Shown: piece after piece, positions 26,178-38,835 of the stretch | How the letters are laid out: the number at the start of each line of letters is the position of its first letter | Position numbering within the stretch: the first letter of the stretch is position 1 | From: Apteryx mantelli | Lineage: Eukaryota > Chordata > Aves > Apterygiformes > Apterygidae | Length of the DNA: 64,000 bases | Assembly: GCF_036417845.1 (NCBI RefSeq) | Contig: NC_089979.1 | Coordinates: forward strand, 28,275,958 to 28,339,957 | Direction: 5' to 3' | Position numbers and translations under genes: made by a program | Notes under the pieces: generated by a model | The model's input: the letters and a program-made list of their open reading frames with translations, nothing else | Databases searched by the model: none | What the model was told of the DNA's origin: nothing

Positions 26178-27260
26178 TTGGGAAAGATTCATGAGAACTG
26201 GAAGAAAGCCAATATTACCTCTGTCTTCAAGAAGGGCGAGAAGGAGGATACGGGGAACTACAGGCCAGTCAGCCTCTCCTTGATCCTTGGGAAGGTGACA
26301 GAGCAAATCCTCCTGGAATCCATTTCCAAACATATGAAGGCCAAGAAGGGGATTGGGAGTAGTCAGCATGGATTTAAGAAGGGTAACTCATGCTTGGCCA
26401 ACCTGAAAGCCTTCTCCAATGAAATGACTGGCACGGTGGATGAAAAGAGTGCAGTGGATGTTGGTTATCCTGACTCTAGTAAGGCTTTGGACACTGTCTT
26501 CCACAATGTCCTCATAGACAACTAATGAAGCATGGGCTATATAAATGGACAGTGAGGTGAACTAAAAATTAGCTGAACTGTCAGGCTCAAAGAGCTGTGG
26601 TCAGTGGCACAAAGTTCAGCTGCAGGCCATTCACTAGTTGTGGACCCCAGTGGCCAATAATAGAGCCAATACCATTCAACACCTTCAGTAATGACCTGGA
26701 TGATGGGAGACAGAATGCACCCCCAGCAAGTTGGTAGGTTATACAAAGCTGTGAAGAGTGGCTGAAACCACAGAGGGTTGTGCTGCCATTCAGAAGGACC
26801 TCGACAGGCTGCAGTAATGGGCCAAAGGAAATCTAATCATTTAATCATTCAACAATTGGGAAATTTAATCATTCCAAAATTTAATCATTCAACAACCAAA
26901 ATTTAATCATTCAACAAAAGAATGCAAAGTCCTGCACCTGGGTATGAATAACCCATGCACCAGTATGGGCTGGGTGTCGATAGGGTGGAAAGCAGCTTTG
27001 CAGAAAAGGACTTGGAGCTTCTTGTGGACAACAATTAGGTGAGGAGCCAGCAATGTGTCTTTGCGGCAGAGGCCACTGGTATCCTGGGCTGCACTAAGCT
27101 GAACGTTGCCAGCAGATTGAGGGAGGTGGTACTTCCCCTCTACTCAGCATCTGCAGTGCTATGTTCAGTGCTGGGCTCCCCAGTACAAGACAGACATGGA
27201 CATATTGGAGCAAGTCCAGCAAAGTGCCACAAAAATGAGTAAGGCTTCACTCAGCACCTC
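26178..27260 (+). pseudogene. CR1 ORF2 remnant, reverse-transcriptase part
   Basis: One frame of 115 codons at 26178-26525 carries early reverse-transcriptase motifs (GNYRPVSL at ~26253 and HGFKKGNSC near 26370), ending at a stop. The catalytic FADD box expected further on is not recognisable: the matching region (~26725-26760) is disrupted. Then come a tandem repeat expansion and the C-terminal block. The copy cannot encode an active enzyme. Confidence 0.85.
26829..26919 (+). repeat. Imperfect tandem array of a ~20-bp unit within CR1 ORF2
   Basis: About four imperfect copies of a unit reading AATTTAATCATTCAACAA. Only one related block is present at this place in other CR1 copies, so this is a local expansion after insertion. 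Confidence 0.8.
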
Positions 27261-27665
27261 TCATGTGAGGAGAGGCTGAGAGAGCTGGGACTGTTTAGCC
27301 TGGAGAAGAGTAAGGCTCAGGGGGATCTGATCAGTGCATATAAATACCTGGTAGGAGGAAGTAAAGAAGGAGGAGGCAGGCTCTTCTCAGTGGTACCCAG
27401 CGACAGGAGAAGGGGGAAAGGGCCCAGCTTAAAATATGAGAAATTCCACTTAAACACTAGAAAAAACTTTTCTGCTGTGAGTGTTGTCAAACACTGGAAT
27501 AATTTTCCCAGAGAGGTTGTGGAGTCTCTGTCCTTGGAGATATTCAAAACCCAGCTGGACATGGTTCTGAGCAACTTGCTTATGTTTGCCCTGCTTTGAG
27601 GGGGCAGAGTTGGACTAAATGATCTCCATAGGTCCCTTCTAACCTTCGTGACTCTGTGGTTCTGT

Positions 27666-29465
27666 AAAACAGCTGCTACAGGCCATTGCCAAGGCTGAGG
27701 TGCTGGGCTAAATGGAGACTTGGTCTGACTTAACGTGCACTTGCTGGGGTCACTTTACTGAATTTTCCCCCATATAATACTACGAAAAATATGCTCTGCT
27801 TAAAGGATCATTTCATTCATTCTTCCTATAATGAACAGAAACTTCCCCCAGTTATAGATGATACTTCTTGCACTATATCTAATTATACCCTTACATTATG
27901 CATAATTCAGTGACTGTGCTATGTTCATTGTGCTGCCTGCCTGCTTCCTGAGCTAATTTAGTAGCCGCTATTGAAAAAGCAAAGATATGACTATTCTGTG
28001 GATGGGAAACCTGGTCTTATGGTGAGCCACTGTGTCCTGCTTCTTCAGTGCTATCAGTACCTGCTGCAAAACCAGCTGTCTGGAAAATTATGTGTAGGGC
28101 CATTCAACCAAGGACAAATAGATAATGTTCATGTCAGCACTTTTGTAATTGCTGATTGGACTGGACTCTACAGTCAACAAATAGACTGAGGACAGAACTG
28201 AGCCTGATCCACAGCCCTGGATCTTTGAAACCAGAAGCTAAAGGAGAGTTAATCCTCAGGTCAGAATTCCTTAGCCATAGTGGGCATCTCTGCAATGGCC
28301 CACACCACCTATAACATTTCTGAGGAAAGCAATGGGTATATTTTATTCCAAAAACAGATCTGAATGTTTAAATATAAATATTAAAACCATAATTGCAAGT
28401 TAGTTCTGAAAGTGGCTGTAAGAGACAGTGCACAGAGGATGTTGCTGGAAAGGTATCATAGGTTCTTAGAAGACTGTGTAAAAAGGTCTCTTTCTGTTGG
28501 TGTTGTTCCTTGTAAAGAAGTAAATCTGACTTTGATTTCTTTTAAAGTGATTCTCTAGTCTTCTTTCTTCGTTGAATGGCACTGTTGAGAACTGTTTGAA
28601 AGAACTGAAAAGTTCAATGGCTCAGTCAAAGGATTTGTAGGGTCTGTGACCCATTTTAACAGGAGAGGATGACTGTCCAAAAGTATCTTTTTTTCTCACT
28701 TATACATACAAACAAATAGGCACACAAATGTCTGCAGGACATGCAGTGTCTGCAGGAACCACTAGTTTATTTAACGTAAAATTTTAAGTTGACAAAGGTT
28801 TGGTTAAAGCAAAATGAAACCTTTACAGATTTTCCTTCAAGTTTTAGGAGATATGATCTAATTTGGTTACTCAATGTATCCGAATTTATTGAGACTGCTG
28901 TGTGTTGTGTTCTCATAACACTGTGACAATGAAATCTCTGCCAGATTTTCAATTCTTTTCATGTTTGGACACAACTTAGCACTTCTCACCTTTTTTGTTC
29001 TCAGAATCATGAACAACAAGGAAATTCATTTACGATAGCCAATAAATAAACTTACTATTTTTCTGCAGGGGAACTACTGTCTTTCAAAAATAACCAAATA
29101 TTATATGAAACAGTTTACTGAGGCTACAAAAGCTGTAGGATATTTAAGATGCCAACAGCATGTCCATAAATTACTCTGTGGCTCTTTATGCAGATAAACT
29201 CCTGGAAGACAGACTGATTCTACCCTTCCTTTAGGATTTCAAAGCTAGTAAAGTAATAGTATTTGTGTCAATACAAGTTTTTTTATTATTATTATTGTTA
29301 TAGACTGTTTTACTGATGATAGATATGTAATACTGATCCAGCTTATCTAGAGTGATTGTGGCATGGGAACACAGCACATACACATGATTCTGTGACAATC
29401 CAGATCAGCAGCAAGTTTAAATGGATTTGATGTCTCAACCTTGACTGGTAAGGCAGATATTTTCT
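27666..29465. other. Intergenic DNA, no gene recognised
   Basis: AT-rich sequence. A short TTATTA microsatellite lies at ~29281-29300. Nothing else could be supported. Confidence 0.55.
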
Positions 29466-30075
29466 TGTGAAGAATAAAATAATTTATGTTGGAAGGGACA
29501 CCTGTAAGTCATTTATTTCAATTGCCTGCTCAAAGCAGCTCCAGTTAGACCAGGTTGCTCAGGGTCTTGTTCAGTCAAGCTTTGAATATCTCCAAGGATA
29601 AGGATTTCACAACCTCTCTGGGCAGTCTGTTCAGTGCTTGACATGATGGAAAACATTTTTCCTTATATCTGTTCAGAATTTCCCGTGTTCCAGCTTGAGT
29701 CTGTGGCCTCTCATCTTGCCACCATGCATCTCTGAGAAGAGTCTGGCTTCTTTGCCTTCTCTAGGTTAGGTAGTTAAAGGCAGCAATAAGATCTCCTTAA
29801 AACTGAACAAACCTAGTTGTCAGGCTCTCCTTGCCCTAACCATCTCGGTAGACTCCGCTGGACTGCTCCAGGATGTCAAAGTTTCTCTTATACTAGAAAT
29901 TTTTCACTGGACACAGCACTCCTGTTTCTCCAGCCTGTCAAGGTCCCTCAGGGCTCTACCCTCCTGTATATCAACCACTCCTTCCAGTTTGATATCATTC
30001 ATGAATTTACTGAGAATGCGTTCCATCCCATCATTTGGGTAGCTATTACAACGCAATTTGTATATCTTATGTGAC
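29466..30075 (-). mobile_element. CR1 LINE, antisense, decayed, with internal deletion
   Basis: Complement of CR1: the 3' region begins near GTTGGAAGGGACAC at ~29488 and the conserved 3' block follows. At ~29930 the sequence jumps from the complement of the C-terminal ORF2 region (GACACAGCACTCC) to the complement of an earlier reverse-transcriptase region (CTCCAGCCTGTCAAGGTCCC). Roughly 0.3 kb present in the CR1 at 33.1-34.2 kb is therefore missing. The right edge is approximate. Confidence 0.87.
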
Positions 30076-33000
30076 TGATATGGCTCATGAGCCTGCCTCT
30101 GGTGATTTCTTAGTTTGGCTGCTTGTTACTAGTATTTATGAAGTTCAGGAGCCAAAAATAGAGGTGGGTGAATAAACCAGTGTTTGGGTGACATATACAC
30201 ACCTATGTCCAAAAAAACTGGTTTTAGATGGGGTTGCAAAGGGTTCAGCCCCACTCATACCCAATTCATCAAAACTGCATGAAGGACAGGATAAAGCTGT
30301 ACAAAGGCACCACACTAGGCCTTAAGCTTTTTCTTAAGCAATTTTCTTCAGCTAACTCACAGTCCAGGTCTTGATTACAGGTGATGAATGTGGACATGAG
30401 TCTGTAAGTGGATGCAGACCCACACCCACACTTGATTGTCAGTGTAGACACAGCCCCTGATGTAGGTGACCATGCTGACATACCAGATGGAGGAAAGAGT
30501 TGCTCTCCCATGAGAAAGGCTGTATGCTGTGAACAGAGCTGTTCTAGGGAGTGATTCTGCTAAGTCACTAAGACTATACAAACCATATGAATTAACCTAA
30601 TCCTTGGTTAATAAAGATGGTAGGTTTTAATTTATTTAAATTGCAAAGAATTATTATGCTAAAGGACCCCAAAACTTTGGGATATATTTTTAAATACACC
30701 ATGTCCTAGATGTCCCAAAATAACTTCTCCAATGCAGTACTATTTCTCTTTTTTCTCTTTCCTACCAATAATTTAGTCACTAGTCACTATTTGATCCACA
30801 CAGTGTCAAATTCAGTTGGAACTTCTTATCAAATAAAGCACCAGACATTTTCAGTATGCTGGAGATGTGGGCTAGATTCTGTTCTCTTATCCTTCCTGGG
30901 ACATCTGTTAAAAAAAAAAAAAAAAGCAAAGAAGCAAGAAACAAACAAAAAACCCCCTAAAACTGACAATCGCCAGGTGTCTGGTAAGCTCATCATGATC
31001 ATTGCTCATCATGTAGCAGTTTCTTGACAGACCTAGAGTAGGAATGAAACCCTTTCTCACTTGTAAGCTTTACAGTACCTATCCCTCTTCAGGAAAGTCT
31101 CAAAGGTCTGCTACAATACAAATAATAAATATTCATAACAGGATGAAGACCCTGTTTCATACAGGCTGCAAAAAATGCTTGCTGGACTAGGAGTGTCATG
31201 AGAATTAGTAAATATCTGTAGATGATTTTGAAAATGTAAGTGCCATGTCAATGTCTGGTGCCATTCTGTCTCTCATTAAAGAATACTTAAATAAATTCTA
31301 AAACCATATACAAAAGGCATATTTTAAATTTAGAGACCACCCTGTTCTACAGCCTGCATAGTTTGAGCTTCTTTGTTGGACATTTAAGGCGGGTAGCATT
31401 CTAAAAGCCAGATTCCGACAGATTTTCTACCAAAATATTCGCACAGATCACAGTAAGAACATTTGTAGGGTAAAAAGGATTAGAGTTTGAAAGTTATTTG
31501 GGCACCAAATTGCCACTAGGTTAAATGAGAAGCACCAAAATAGCTTAGATGTTCCAGACCTAAGGCATTATTCAACATAAATTTAAGTCATTGAAATCTG
31601 GGCCCAGAATTCATTTGCTGATATCTATTACTCTGTCAGGAAAAAGGTGGAAAGTGGCACTTGCAAATTATATACTATTTTGGTCTTGGGTGTAAGTTAC
31701 TTCCTCATTAATCTTTGTCAAGACCAGAATAATTTCAAAATTGTGGTGTGCCTGACTCACTGAGGGAGGGTGGGGGGAAAAATGACTCATGTGAAGTTTT
31801 TTAGTAGTGCCAGTCTCTGCTCTTCACCAAAACCAAGAGACACAGCAATGTGAAGATCCTTCATGTGCTTTACAGGAGGGCCCGTAAGTAACGCTTTAGG
31901 GTTAATATCAAGTAACTATTGACAGCAATTGTGGACTGATTTAGCTGTTCTATGTTACATGATTACAGTGGAAAAAAGAAATTGCTTTAAGAACTAGCTC
32001 CTTTATAACCATAGTAAATCATGGTAGTTCTGCTAAGTTAAGTCAATTTTTGTCGCCTTACTAATTAGAGGGAATATTCCTAAAGTTCATGCAGCTATTT
32101 AGTCCTAGGCTATTCCAAAACTATAGTGATATTATATGTAAGAGAAAGGACTAGGTAACCTTTCAAGATCCTGTCCATCCCTAATCCAGGAATTTTCTAT
32201 GCTTTATAGAGTTGGTTTTGTCAATAGGTAAACTATCTTTTGGGTTTCTGAAATTGTGCCTCCATTCCTATCAGTGCTTTAAGTGAAGCACATGCATATG
32301 GGTCTGCAGCATCAGAGCCTCCAAACGTAACACTGTTGATAGCACTAGTAGTGAGAAAATATGACTTCTTGTTCCATTTTCTTTCCATAGCTGCACAATC
32401 TCTATGGCTGCCCCGATGCATTTATTGTGTCCTTTTCTGAAAGCCCAGCTCAGTCAAATATTACCTGTGCTTACAATGGAGAAACATAGAGTGAAGTTCA
32501 TCTTGTTTAACTTTGGATAGCTCCATCTGACTAATACAGACTTTTTTTATGGTCAATATAGAGAAAAAAGCTCCCGTATGATGCAATCCATCTCACTATA
32601 AGGTGGACTTCTAAAATAGGTCAGGAGTATGGCTCTGGGTAGCTGCCTTTTTCTCATTGACACAAAGACAGGTAGCTCAGATGCAGGCATTAAACTATAG
32701 ACCTCTGAAATTAGATGACGTGAAACCAACTCATAGCATCCTGAAGACTCAATAATAACTTGTACTGCTTAGAATTTTCCTGAGCCATGTATTTAAAAAA
32801 AAGAAAAAGGGATCTTGATTTGTTGAGGTTTTTGTTTGGGATTTTTTGGGGGGCTTTTCTATAAGTTGGTATTTTATTTGCATTGCTGCATTATGTGGTA
32901 TTTTAAGTTCCTATCTGAACACATTTGATTATATATTTCAGTCCTCTCATGTGTTTGCTGTGTTTAGTACCATTCCTCCCCAGGTAAAAAGCAAAATGTG

Positions 33001-33131
33001 ACAACGCAAGAAATGACAAGGGTCTCAGTGAAGCCCTGAGGATCATTACATTAATGTTGCTGAATTTTATATTGGTCTTTAGTTTCTGTGCTGAATGCCA
33101 TGCAATGACTAAGGGAGATAAATGTGGAACT
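30076..33131. other. Intergenic DNA with one old CR1 relic
   Basis: AT-rich DNA with a poly(A) run of about 17 at ~30909-30925. Apart from the relic at ~32140-32208 (listed separately), no gene or clear repeat is seen. Confidence 0.55.
32140..32208 (+). mobile_element. Old CR1-type 3' tail relic
   Basis: About 70 bases fit the end of an old CR1 copy: GGACTAGGTAACCTTTCAAG, then a diverged TCC-rich piece and TTTTCTATGC. The order and spacing are those of CR1 3' ends, but identity is low. Confidence 0.5.
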
Positions 33132-34235
33132 TCACAGAATCACAGAATCACAGAATTGCTGAGGTTGGAAGGGACCTCTGGAGATCATCTAGTCCAACCC
33201 CCCTGCTCAAGCAGGGTCACCTAGAGCACGTTGCACAGGATTGCATCCAGGCGTGTTTTGAATATCTCCAGAGAAGGAGACTCCACAACCTCTCGGGGCA
33301 ACCTGTTCCAGTGCTCTGTCACCCTCACAGTGAAAAAGTATTTCCTCATGTTCAGATGGAAGTGTCTGTGTTTCAGTTTGTGCCCGTTGCCTCGCGTCCT
33401 GTCACTCGGCACCACTGAAAAGAGTCTGGTCCCATCCTCTCGACACCCTCCCTTCAGATACTTGTACACGTTGATAAGATCTCCTCTCAGCCTTCTCTTC
33501 TCCAAGCTAAACAGGCCCAGCTCTCTCAGCCTTTCCTCATAAGAGAGATGCTCCAGTCCCCTAATCATCTTTGTAGCCCTTCACTGGACTTGCTCCAGTA
33601 GTGCCACATCCCTCTCGTACTGGGGAGCCCAGAACTGGACGCAGCACTCCAGATGTGGCCTCACCAGGGCTGAGTAGAGGGGGACAATCACCTCCCTTGA
33701 CCTACTGGCAACACTCTTCCTGATGCACCCCAGGATACCATTGGCCTTCTTGGCCACAAGGGCACATTGCTGCCTCATGCTTAACTTGGTGTCCACCAGC
33801 ACTCCCAGGTCCTTCTCCGCAGAGCTGCTTTCCAGCAGGTCAACCCCCAACCTGTGCTGGTGCATGGGGTTATTCCTCCCCAGGTGCAGGACCCTGCACT
33901 TGCCTTTGTTGAACTTCATGAGGTTCCTCTCTGCCCACCTCTCCAGCCTGTCCAGGTCTCTCTGAATGGCAGCACAGCCCTCTGGTGTATCGGCCACTCC
34001 TCCCAGTTTTGTATCATCAGCAAACTTGCTGAGGGTGCACTCTGCCCCATCACCCAGGTCATTAATGAAGATGTTAAACAATACTGGACCCAGTACTGAC
34101 CCCTGGGGAACACCGCTAGCTACAGGCCTCCAACTAGACTCTGTGCCGCTGATCACAACCCTCTGAGCTCTGCCATTCAGCCAGTTCTCAATCCACCTCA
34201 CTGTCCACTCATCTAGCCCACACTTCCTCCAATAT
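33132..34235 (-). mobile_element. Young CR1 LINE, 3' 1.1 kb, antisense
   Basis: The left end is the complement of a well-preserved CR1 tail (three CACAGAAT units at 33133-33155). The body reads on the - strand through the C-terminal half of the reverse transcriptase with almost no damage. The 5' end is cut near 34235, where CR1-like sequence gives way to unrelated DNA (the exact point is uncertain by ~25 bases). It is the best preserved CR1 in the window and so probably the most recently inserted. Confidence 0.93.
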
Positions 34236-34261
34236 TTTTCCTCCCACACTTTCTCTCCCAT
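33221..34261 (-). pseudogene. CR1 ORF2 C-terminal reverse-transcriptase segment with a single premature stop
   Basis: The - strand frame is open from 34261 down to a TGA at 33581-33583. It continues in the same frame from 33580 to a natural end at 33221. The first part contains [14 protein letters not shown] and the catalytic box SKFADDTKL (FADD at ~34013-34024). It continues with the C-terminal block [20 protein letters not shown]. The interrupting TGA sits where CR1 proteins normally have arginine after LLEQVQ, which suggests CGA to TGA decay at a CpG. The first residues at the right edge are probably host sequence. The 5' truncation alone makes the copy inactive. Confidence 0.88.
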
Positions 34262-37200
34262 ATTTTTGTCTCTTACTAAAACATAATTCAGTATTTTATT
34301 TTTCTGATGGTATCCAAAAAAGGGAAGTAATGCTCTTACACTTCAATGTAACTGATCCAGGCTGTGAAAGAAGGCTGCTGAAACTGCCAAAAAAGGAAGT
34401 ATTTTTTTTATATGCTTATTGTGTACTTTCTCTTCTGTAATTCTTGTAAAAATTTCAATAGGATTTATGAGGCAAAAATCACTGTGTAGCTGAAGCTTTA
34501 GAATCAATGATGGGATATGTTTCCCATGAACCTATTGCTTTTCTTGGTTTGTAATGAAACTTGGGCTTTGTATGAAGATCCTGTGCACTGCATGGGACAT
34601 AGGCCTGCCAAGCTAGTCATGATTCTCGTGAGCTCTGCTCAAATAACAGGACTACACAGTGAAAGGTTATACCGGGCTTTACGTGAGGGTGTACGAATTA
34701 GGTTCTATTAATCAGTCTTAACTCAATGGAAACTGTAGGCCCCAGCGTTTGCCTGCATTAGGTCTGTGTCAGAATAGAAGACTTAAAGATGTGACTCTGT
34801 TTGTCATGGTTTGCCAAATCAGCTGTGTCCTTACTGTCTACTTGCACTTAAAATTTACATCAACTATCCAAAATATTTAATGGAAGCTAATTATTTTGTA
34901 AATTCTATTAGTTTTCCCATGACACATTTTTATGAGATCGCTGCTTCTTCCCTTTAGTTGAGAAGAGATAAAGAGTTCAGATGGGTGATGAATCCATATG
35001 CCACAAACACAGGTCTGGTCTAAACAATGAGGTATCTGGGTAGAGACGGTTCCAGAAGAAGGGGGCCATAATGATTGGGAGATAACTTTGGAGGAGTGTC
35101 CAAAGCAAGCAGGGTAAGAAATCATACATGATGTGAACATGTAAGGTATAAAAATAGCAGAACTCTAGCAGAGAGCTTGTGGCTGAGCTGGAAAGACATT
35201 TTCCAGGGGCTTTTGATGCTGTTCATTTGTCCTCTACTTATTGAAAAACTGCAGCCAGCATCTGAAATATCACAAGCAGGATCTAAAATCTCTTTAAATA
35301 TTTCCTCTTTTACCTTAAACTGCAACTAGAACAATACCTTTTACTTACATTGCATTAATCTCGGACTTTTAAGTACGTCATAAGCCTTAAGAAGTATGGA
35401 CCAAACTCCTTGCTGGAGAAGCCCCTTTAGAGAATTTTTTCTCATAATTAATCCTGTCAGCAGGCAGTGTGGTAGATAAATATCACTCTTCCGGATCTGA
35501 GTAAGTACTTCCTAAAGAGGGAAATAAAGGCATAGATAGATTCTCTTTGGGCCCTACAGAAAAAGCAAGTTCAAAGGCAGAGGTAGAGCTCAAGAGTTCC
35601 CAGCCCCCCTCTGTGGCTTAGATCACTAGAAAATATGGTTGAAAGAAATTGGCACTTAAGGGCAAAAAACTGTTTTCTAAAAATAATTCGTTCCTTATGC
35701 TACATATATAATGGTAGCAGTCCCCACACTGGTACATGTTATGGGACAGAGGAGAAAAATACTGTGCTTCAGATTACAGTTGAAAGAAAGGTTTGTTCCT
35801 GTCACCCTCCTGTTTGAATTCATATCTGCACCTAACAGCTTCAGGAAAGCTTTTGTGATTTATATTTTCAAGAGGAATCATTCCAGAAAGCTCTCAAGGT
35901 TTACTATTTCTTTAAGGACTGAATCAGTCTCTTTAGCTGAGCCAAAGATTTCTAGCTCTGAGCCAGAGTGTTGTTTTCCTCTCCAAGCCTTCACAGCTGT
36001 TTAAGAGCTTGCTGATACTGGAATTTTTGGCCTCCATAATTTTTTAGGCCTACAGTTTTCATCCTTTGGGTGATTCTCCTATGCTGAATATCTGTGTCTG
36101 TTGATGGTGTCTTATGGGGGAAAATGGGGGCATGAAAAAGCCCACAGAGATATACACCCAGGTTGGGACTCCTGCAGTGGCTGCGCTCCAAGGAAGGGCT
36201 CAGCAGGGGATGGCGAATGCTCTCCCCTGGCCTGCGGAGATCACACAGTCTCACCTGAGCATCTCTGGGACAGGCTCCAAAAATCAACGGCTCCTCACGA
36301 CACCTTTTCTGCCTTAAAACTCTGTGTTCACACAGATTAGGGACAAACCTGCTCTGTATTTGCCGAGTAGTGCAGCAATCCCTCATGCAAGCACACAGCA
36401 ACCGTATGTCTGCCCAGAAAGGGAGACTTTCTGATTATTTTCTGTTTCTGCCCATGTTTTACAAGTCTCCAGTCTCCTGTCCCAGAAGTAGGGCTTTTGT
36501 TAATTCACCGGCTTTGTTCTTGACTCTTTCTCCAATTCCTAGATTCAGTCTTGCATGCAAATCATGCCAAACTCTCAGGCACATACTGCAACCTATATAC
36601 TGTATGCTTATAAACTTTAGTAGGAATACACTATATGTGTACATACAAACTTACAAGGCCACGTAGAAACTATGCTTGAGTGCAGAAATAAAACCAACAC
36701 TGCAAAAGAAAACTCTGTGTGTGATTTTCTCACATGGTGTTTTTGCATAATGTTGCATAAATGCTAGATTTTTTGCATTTGATTTTTCTGACTTTTAAAA
36801 TTAAGAACTTTTAATCCATTGACAGTTTAGGATAATTTTCTTTAGATCTACAGTGAAGATGTGGCAGCATATACTGTTTAAGGATCTGATCTACGAAGTT
36901 CAGGATTTGCTGGCAGGGTATGTTAGTAGTTCCTAGGTCAGGCTCTGATTGACTCAAGGATTATGAATGTCTCCTTTTTAAGAATGTTTCCTAAAAATGA
37001 CTACTTAATTTCTGGTTAGAGAAAAAGAGGGAAAAGGAGACCATTTATATAAGTAGAGGATAGCTCTGCTAACCATAAAGCTGGAGTCCAATGTCTTGTA
37101 TGCTGCCTCTCCCAGTTTTGCTTGCACCACTTACCCAAACTCATAGTGGCTTCTACCAACAGCTCCCTGAATGCTTTGCTGATGTTAATTGTCACACCTG

Positions 37201-38376
37201 TGAAAGAACTGCTAATTGCTGTTACACTCAATTTACATGTGAGTTCACTGAGGTACTGGAGGGAAGCAATTTCCTAAGCCTTGCCAAGAGGTGTGACAGT
37301 GCCAGGGATTCAACCCAACCTGAGAGTTATTGCCCACCTTTAAACCCTGCTGAAGTTATTAAGCACAGAAAACACTCAGGCATCTTTCAGGATAGCCCTC
37401 AGCACTAGAAAGGGTCAGGCACAAGTGAGGCTAAGAAAAATAACACCCCAAGCACAGGAGGTGGAGAAGGGCCCAGCTGGAATCAGACGGGTGCTCTAAT
37501 CACTTTCAGCTCCTGTTATATGCAAAAGCAGTAATGACAAACCTCATAAATAACAGTAAAGAGAGAAAGGGAAAACATTAAAGTGAATGCTAACAGAATT
37601 CATAAAGTCAAATGCCATTAAAATACAGTATGTATATAAAATAATAGTTTAATTCCTGGCTACCTGCTGTGTTCAAGCTAAACAAAAGACAAAGTAATAT
37701 CTTCAGGAAGTATTTGTGAAAAAAACAGTTCCCTACTATAAGATAAAATTTAAACAGTTTATTTTATTTAATTAGGTTCTTACTTGTTTTAGTATGCTGA
37801 AAGGGTAATATGCATACAAATTAGTTTTGTATTTTTGGACAAATTGCACAATAAATTTTATATTGTAAAAGAAGAAGGAAAGATATGACCATAGGGTGGA
37901 TACTGTTTCCCATCAAACAGGAACTGCTTTAATCTCACAAAAGTACTTTTTAATTTACAGTATAGGCATGCTGGTACGCAGGAAAAATGGTAACAATTAA
38001 GGTTAACTGGGTATATGGGTCAATCTGTAGCTGTGCTATCCCAGGAGAGACCCAAAGAAAGAATGATGCCTCTGAGACACACATCCTTGTCTCTGTACTG
38101 ACCTGCCGCCAACAGAAAAAGGTGCACTGTATTCCCCATTCTTGGGCACCACGCACGTGCTGCTCTCCCTGCTCCTCCCGCCCTGGCAGCAGCTCCGGCT
38201 GATCCCTGCAGGGCCCAGCCACATGTTCCCACAGCAGGGCACCCCCCAGGGAGCTCCTGTGCTCCTCTCTTGCTCTTCCTGGCAAAGCTACCATCTCAGG
38301 GGAAGCATTGAGTGCTGAGTGGTATGGTAGGCTTACTGTCCTCCCCTTCTCTTTCCATATGTGCGTACATGCGCGC
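34236..38376. other. DNA upstream of the DCSTAMP coding exons
   Basis: No coding exon is recognised. In mammals DCSTAMP has an untranslated first exon upstream of the exon with the start codon. The corresponding exon and promoter should lie somewhere in this general area, but I could not place them from sequence alone. A GC-rich patch (~36160-36300) and another at ~38100-38300 are present. Confidence 0.5.
38100..38300. other. GC-rich patch ~0.6-0.7 kb upstream of the first coding exon of DCSTAMP
   Basis: Locally GC-rich sequence contains a CACGTG E-box-like hexamer at ~38154 and several CTCC/CCTGC runs. It lies just upstream of the dinucleotide repeat and the 3' splice site of exon 2. It may be regulatory or an old repeat; no TATA box or initiator can be fixed. 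Confidence 0.3.
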
Positions 38377-38409
38377 TCACACACACATGTGTGTATGTAT
38401 GTGTGTGTA

Positions 38410-38447
<38 letters not shown>
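38377..38447. repeat. Compound dinucleotide microsatellite (CA/TG/TA)
   Basis: A run of CACACACA, then TGTGTGTATGTATGTG, then about thirteen TA units ending at ~38446. It lies about 390 bases before the 3' splice site of the first coding exon of DCSTAMP. Such runs are length-polymorphic. Confidence 0.95.
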
Positions 38448-38449
<2 letters not shown>

Positions 38450-38835
38450 TTTATACACAGTTACATCTGCATACCAAATGAGAAATCAAAACATACAGGA
38501 AGTAAAACGATGCAAATATTTTGAAGGAAAAAAAAAGACAAGATACATTTCAGAATCATCTCTTCAGTGTTTATATATGCGACATTTGAGACTAAGTGAC
38601 CAAGCAAACCTGTGTTCCTTTTCCCCCACATTGATGCACTTTCTAAATTGGAGGAATTTCCAGTTTTCTTTTCTCTCTCAGTTCCATGGTCTATTTGAGT
38701 CTCACATGGGGCAGCTGAGTCAGACTTTGATGTTTTTTGCAGTGTGAAGAACAGTTGATCAGTCAGTTAAAATCATATTATTGTCAATAGCGTGACCCTG
38801 CAACTAATAGAATTTTTGTTTTCCTTTCTTTTTAG

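Larger units (their letters stand above)
23400..27665 (+). mobile_element. Near full-length but decayed CR1 LINE with ORF1 and ORF2 remnants
   Basis: About 4.3 kb, close to the usual full CR1 length of ~4.5 kb. It runs 5' region, ORF1 remnant, ORF2 endonuclease, ORF2 reverse transcriptase, then a 3' tail with degenerate TTCTGT units at ~27650-27665. Both ORFs carry multiple stops and frameshifts, so the copy is dead. A ~20-bp unit has expanded in tandem at 26829-26919. The 5' boundary is approximate. Most bird CR1 copies are 3' fragments under 1 kb, so a copy of this length is unusual. Confidence 0.88.

Noticed and set aside
35991-36401. 136-codon open frame (-)
   Set aside because: Overlaps + strand frames and lies in a GC-raised patch. 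No domain or splice evidence.
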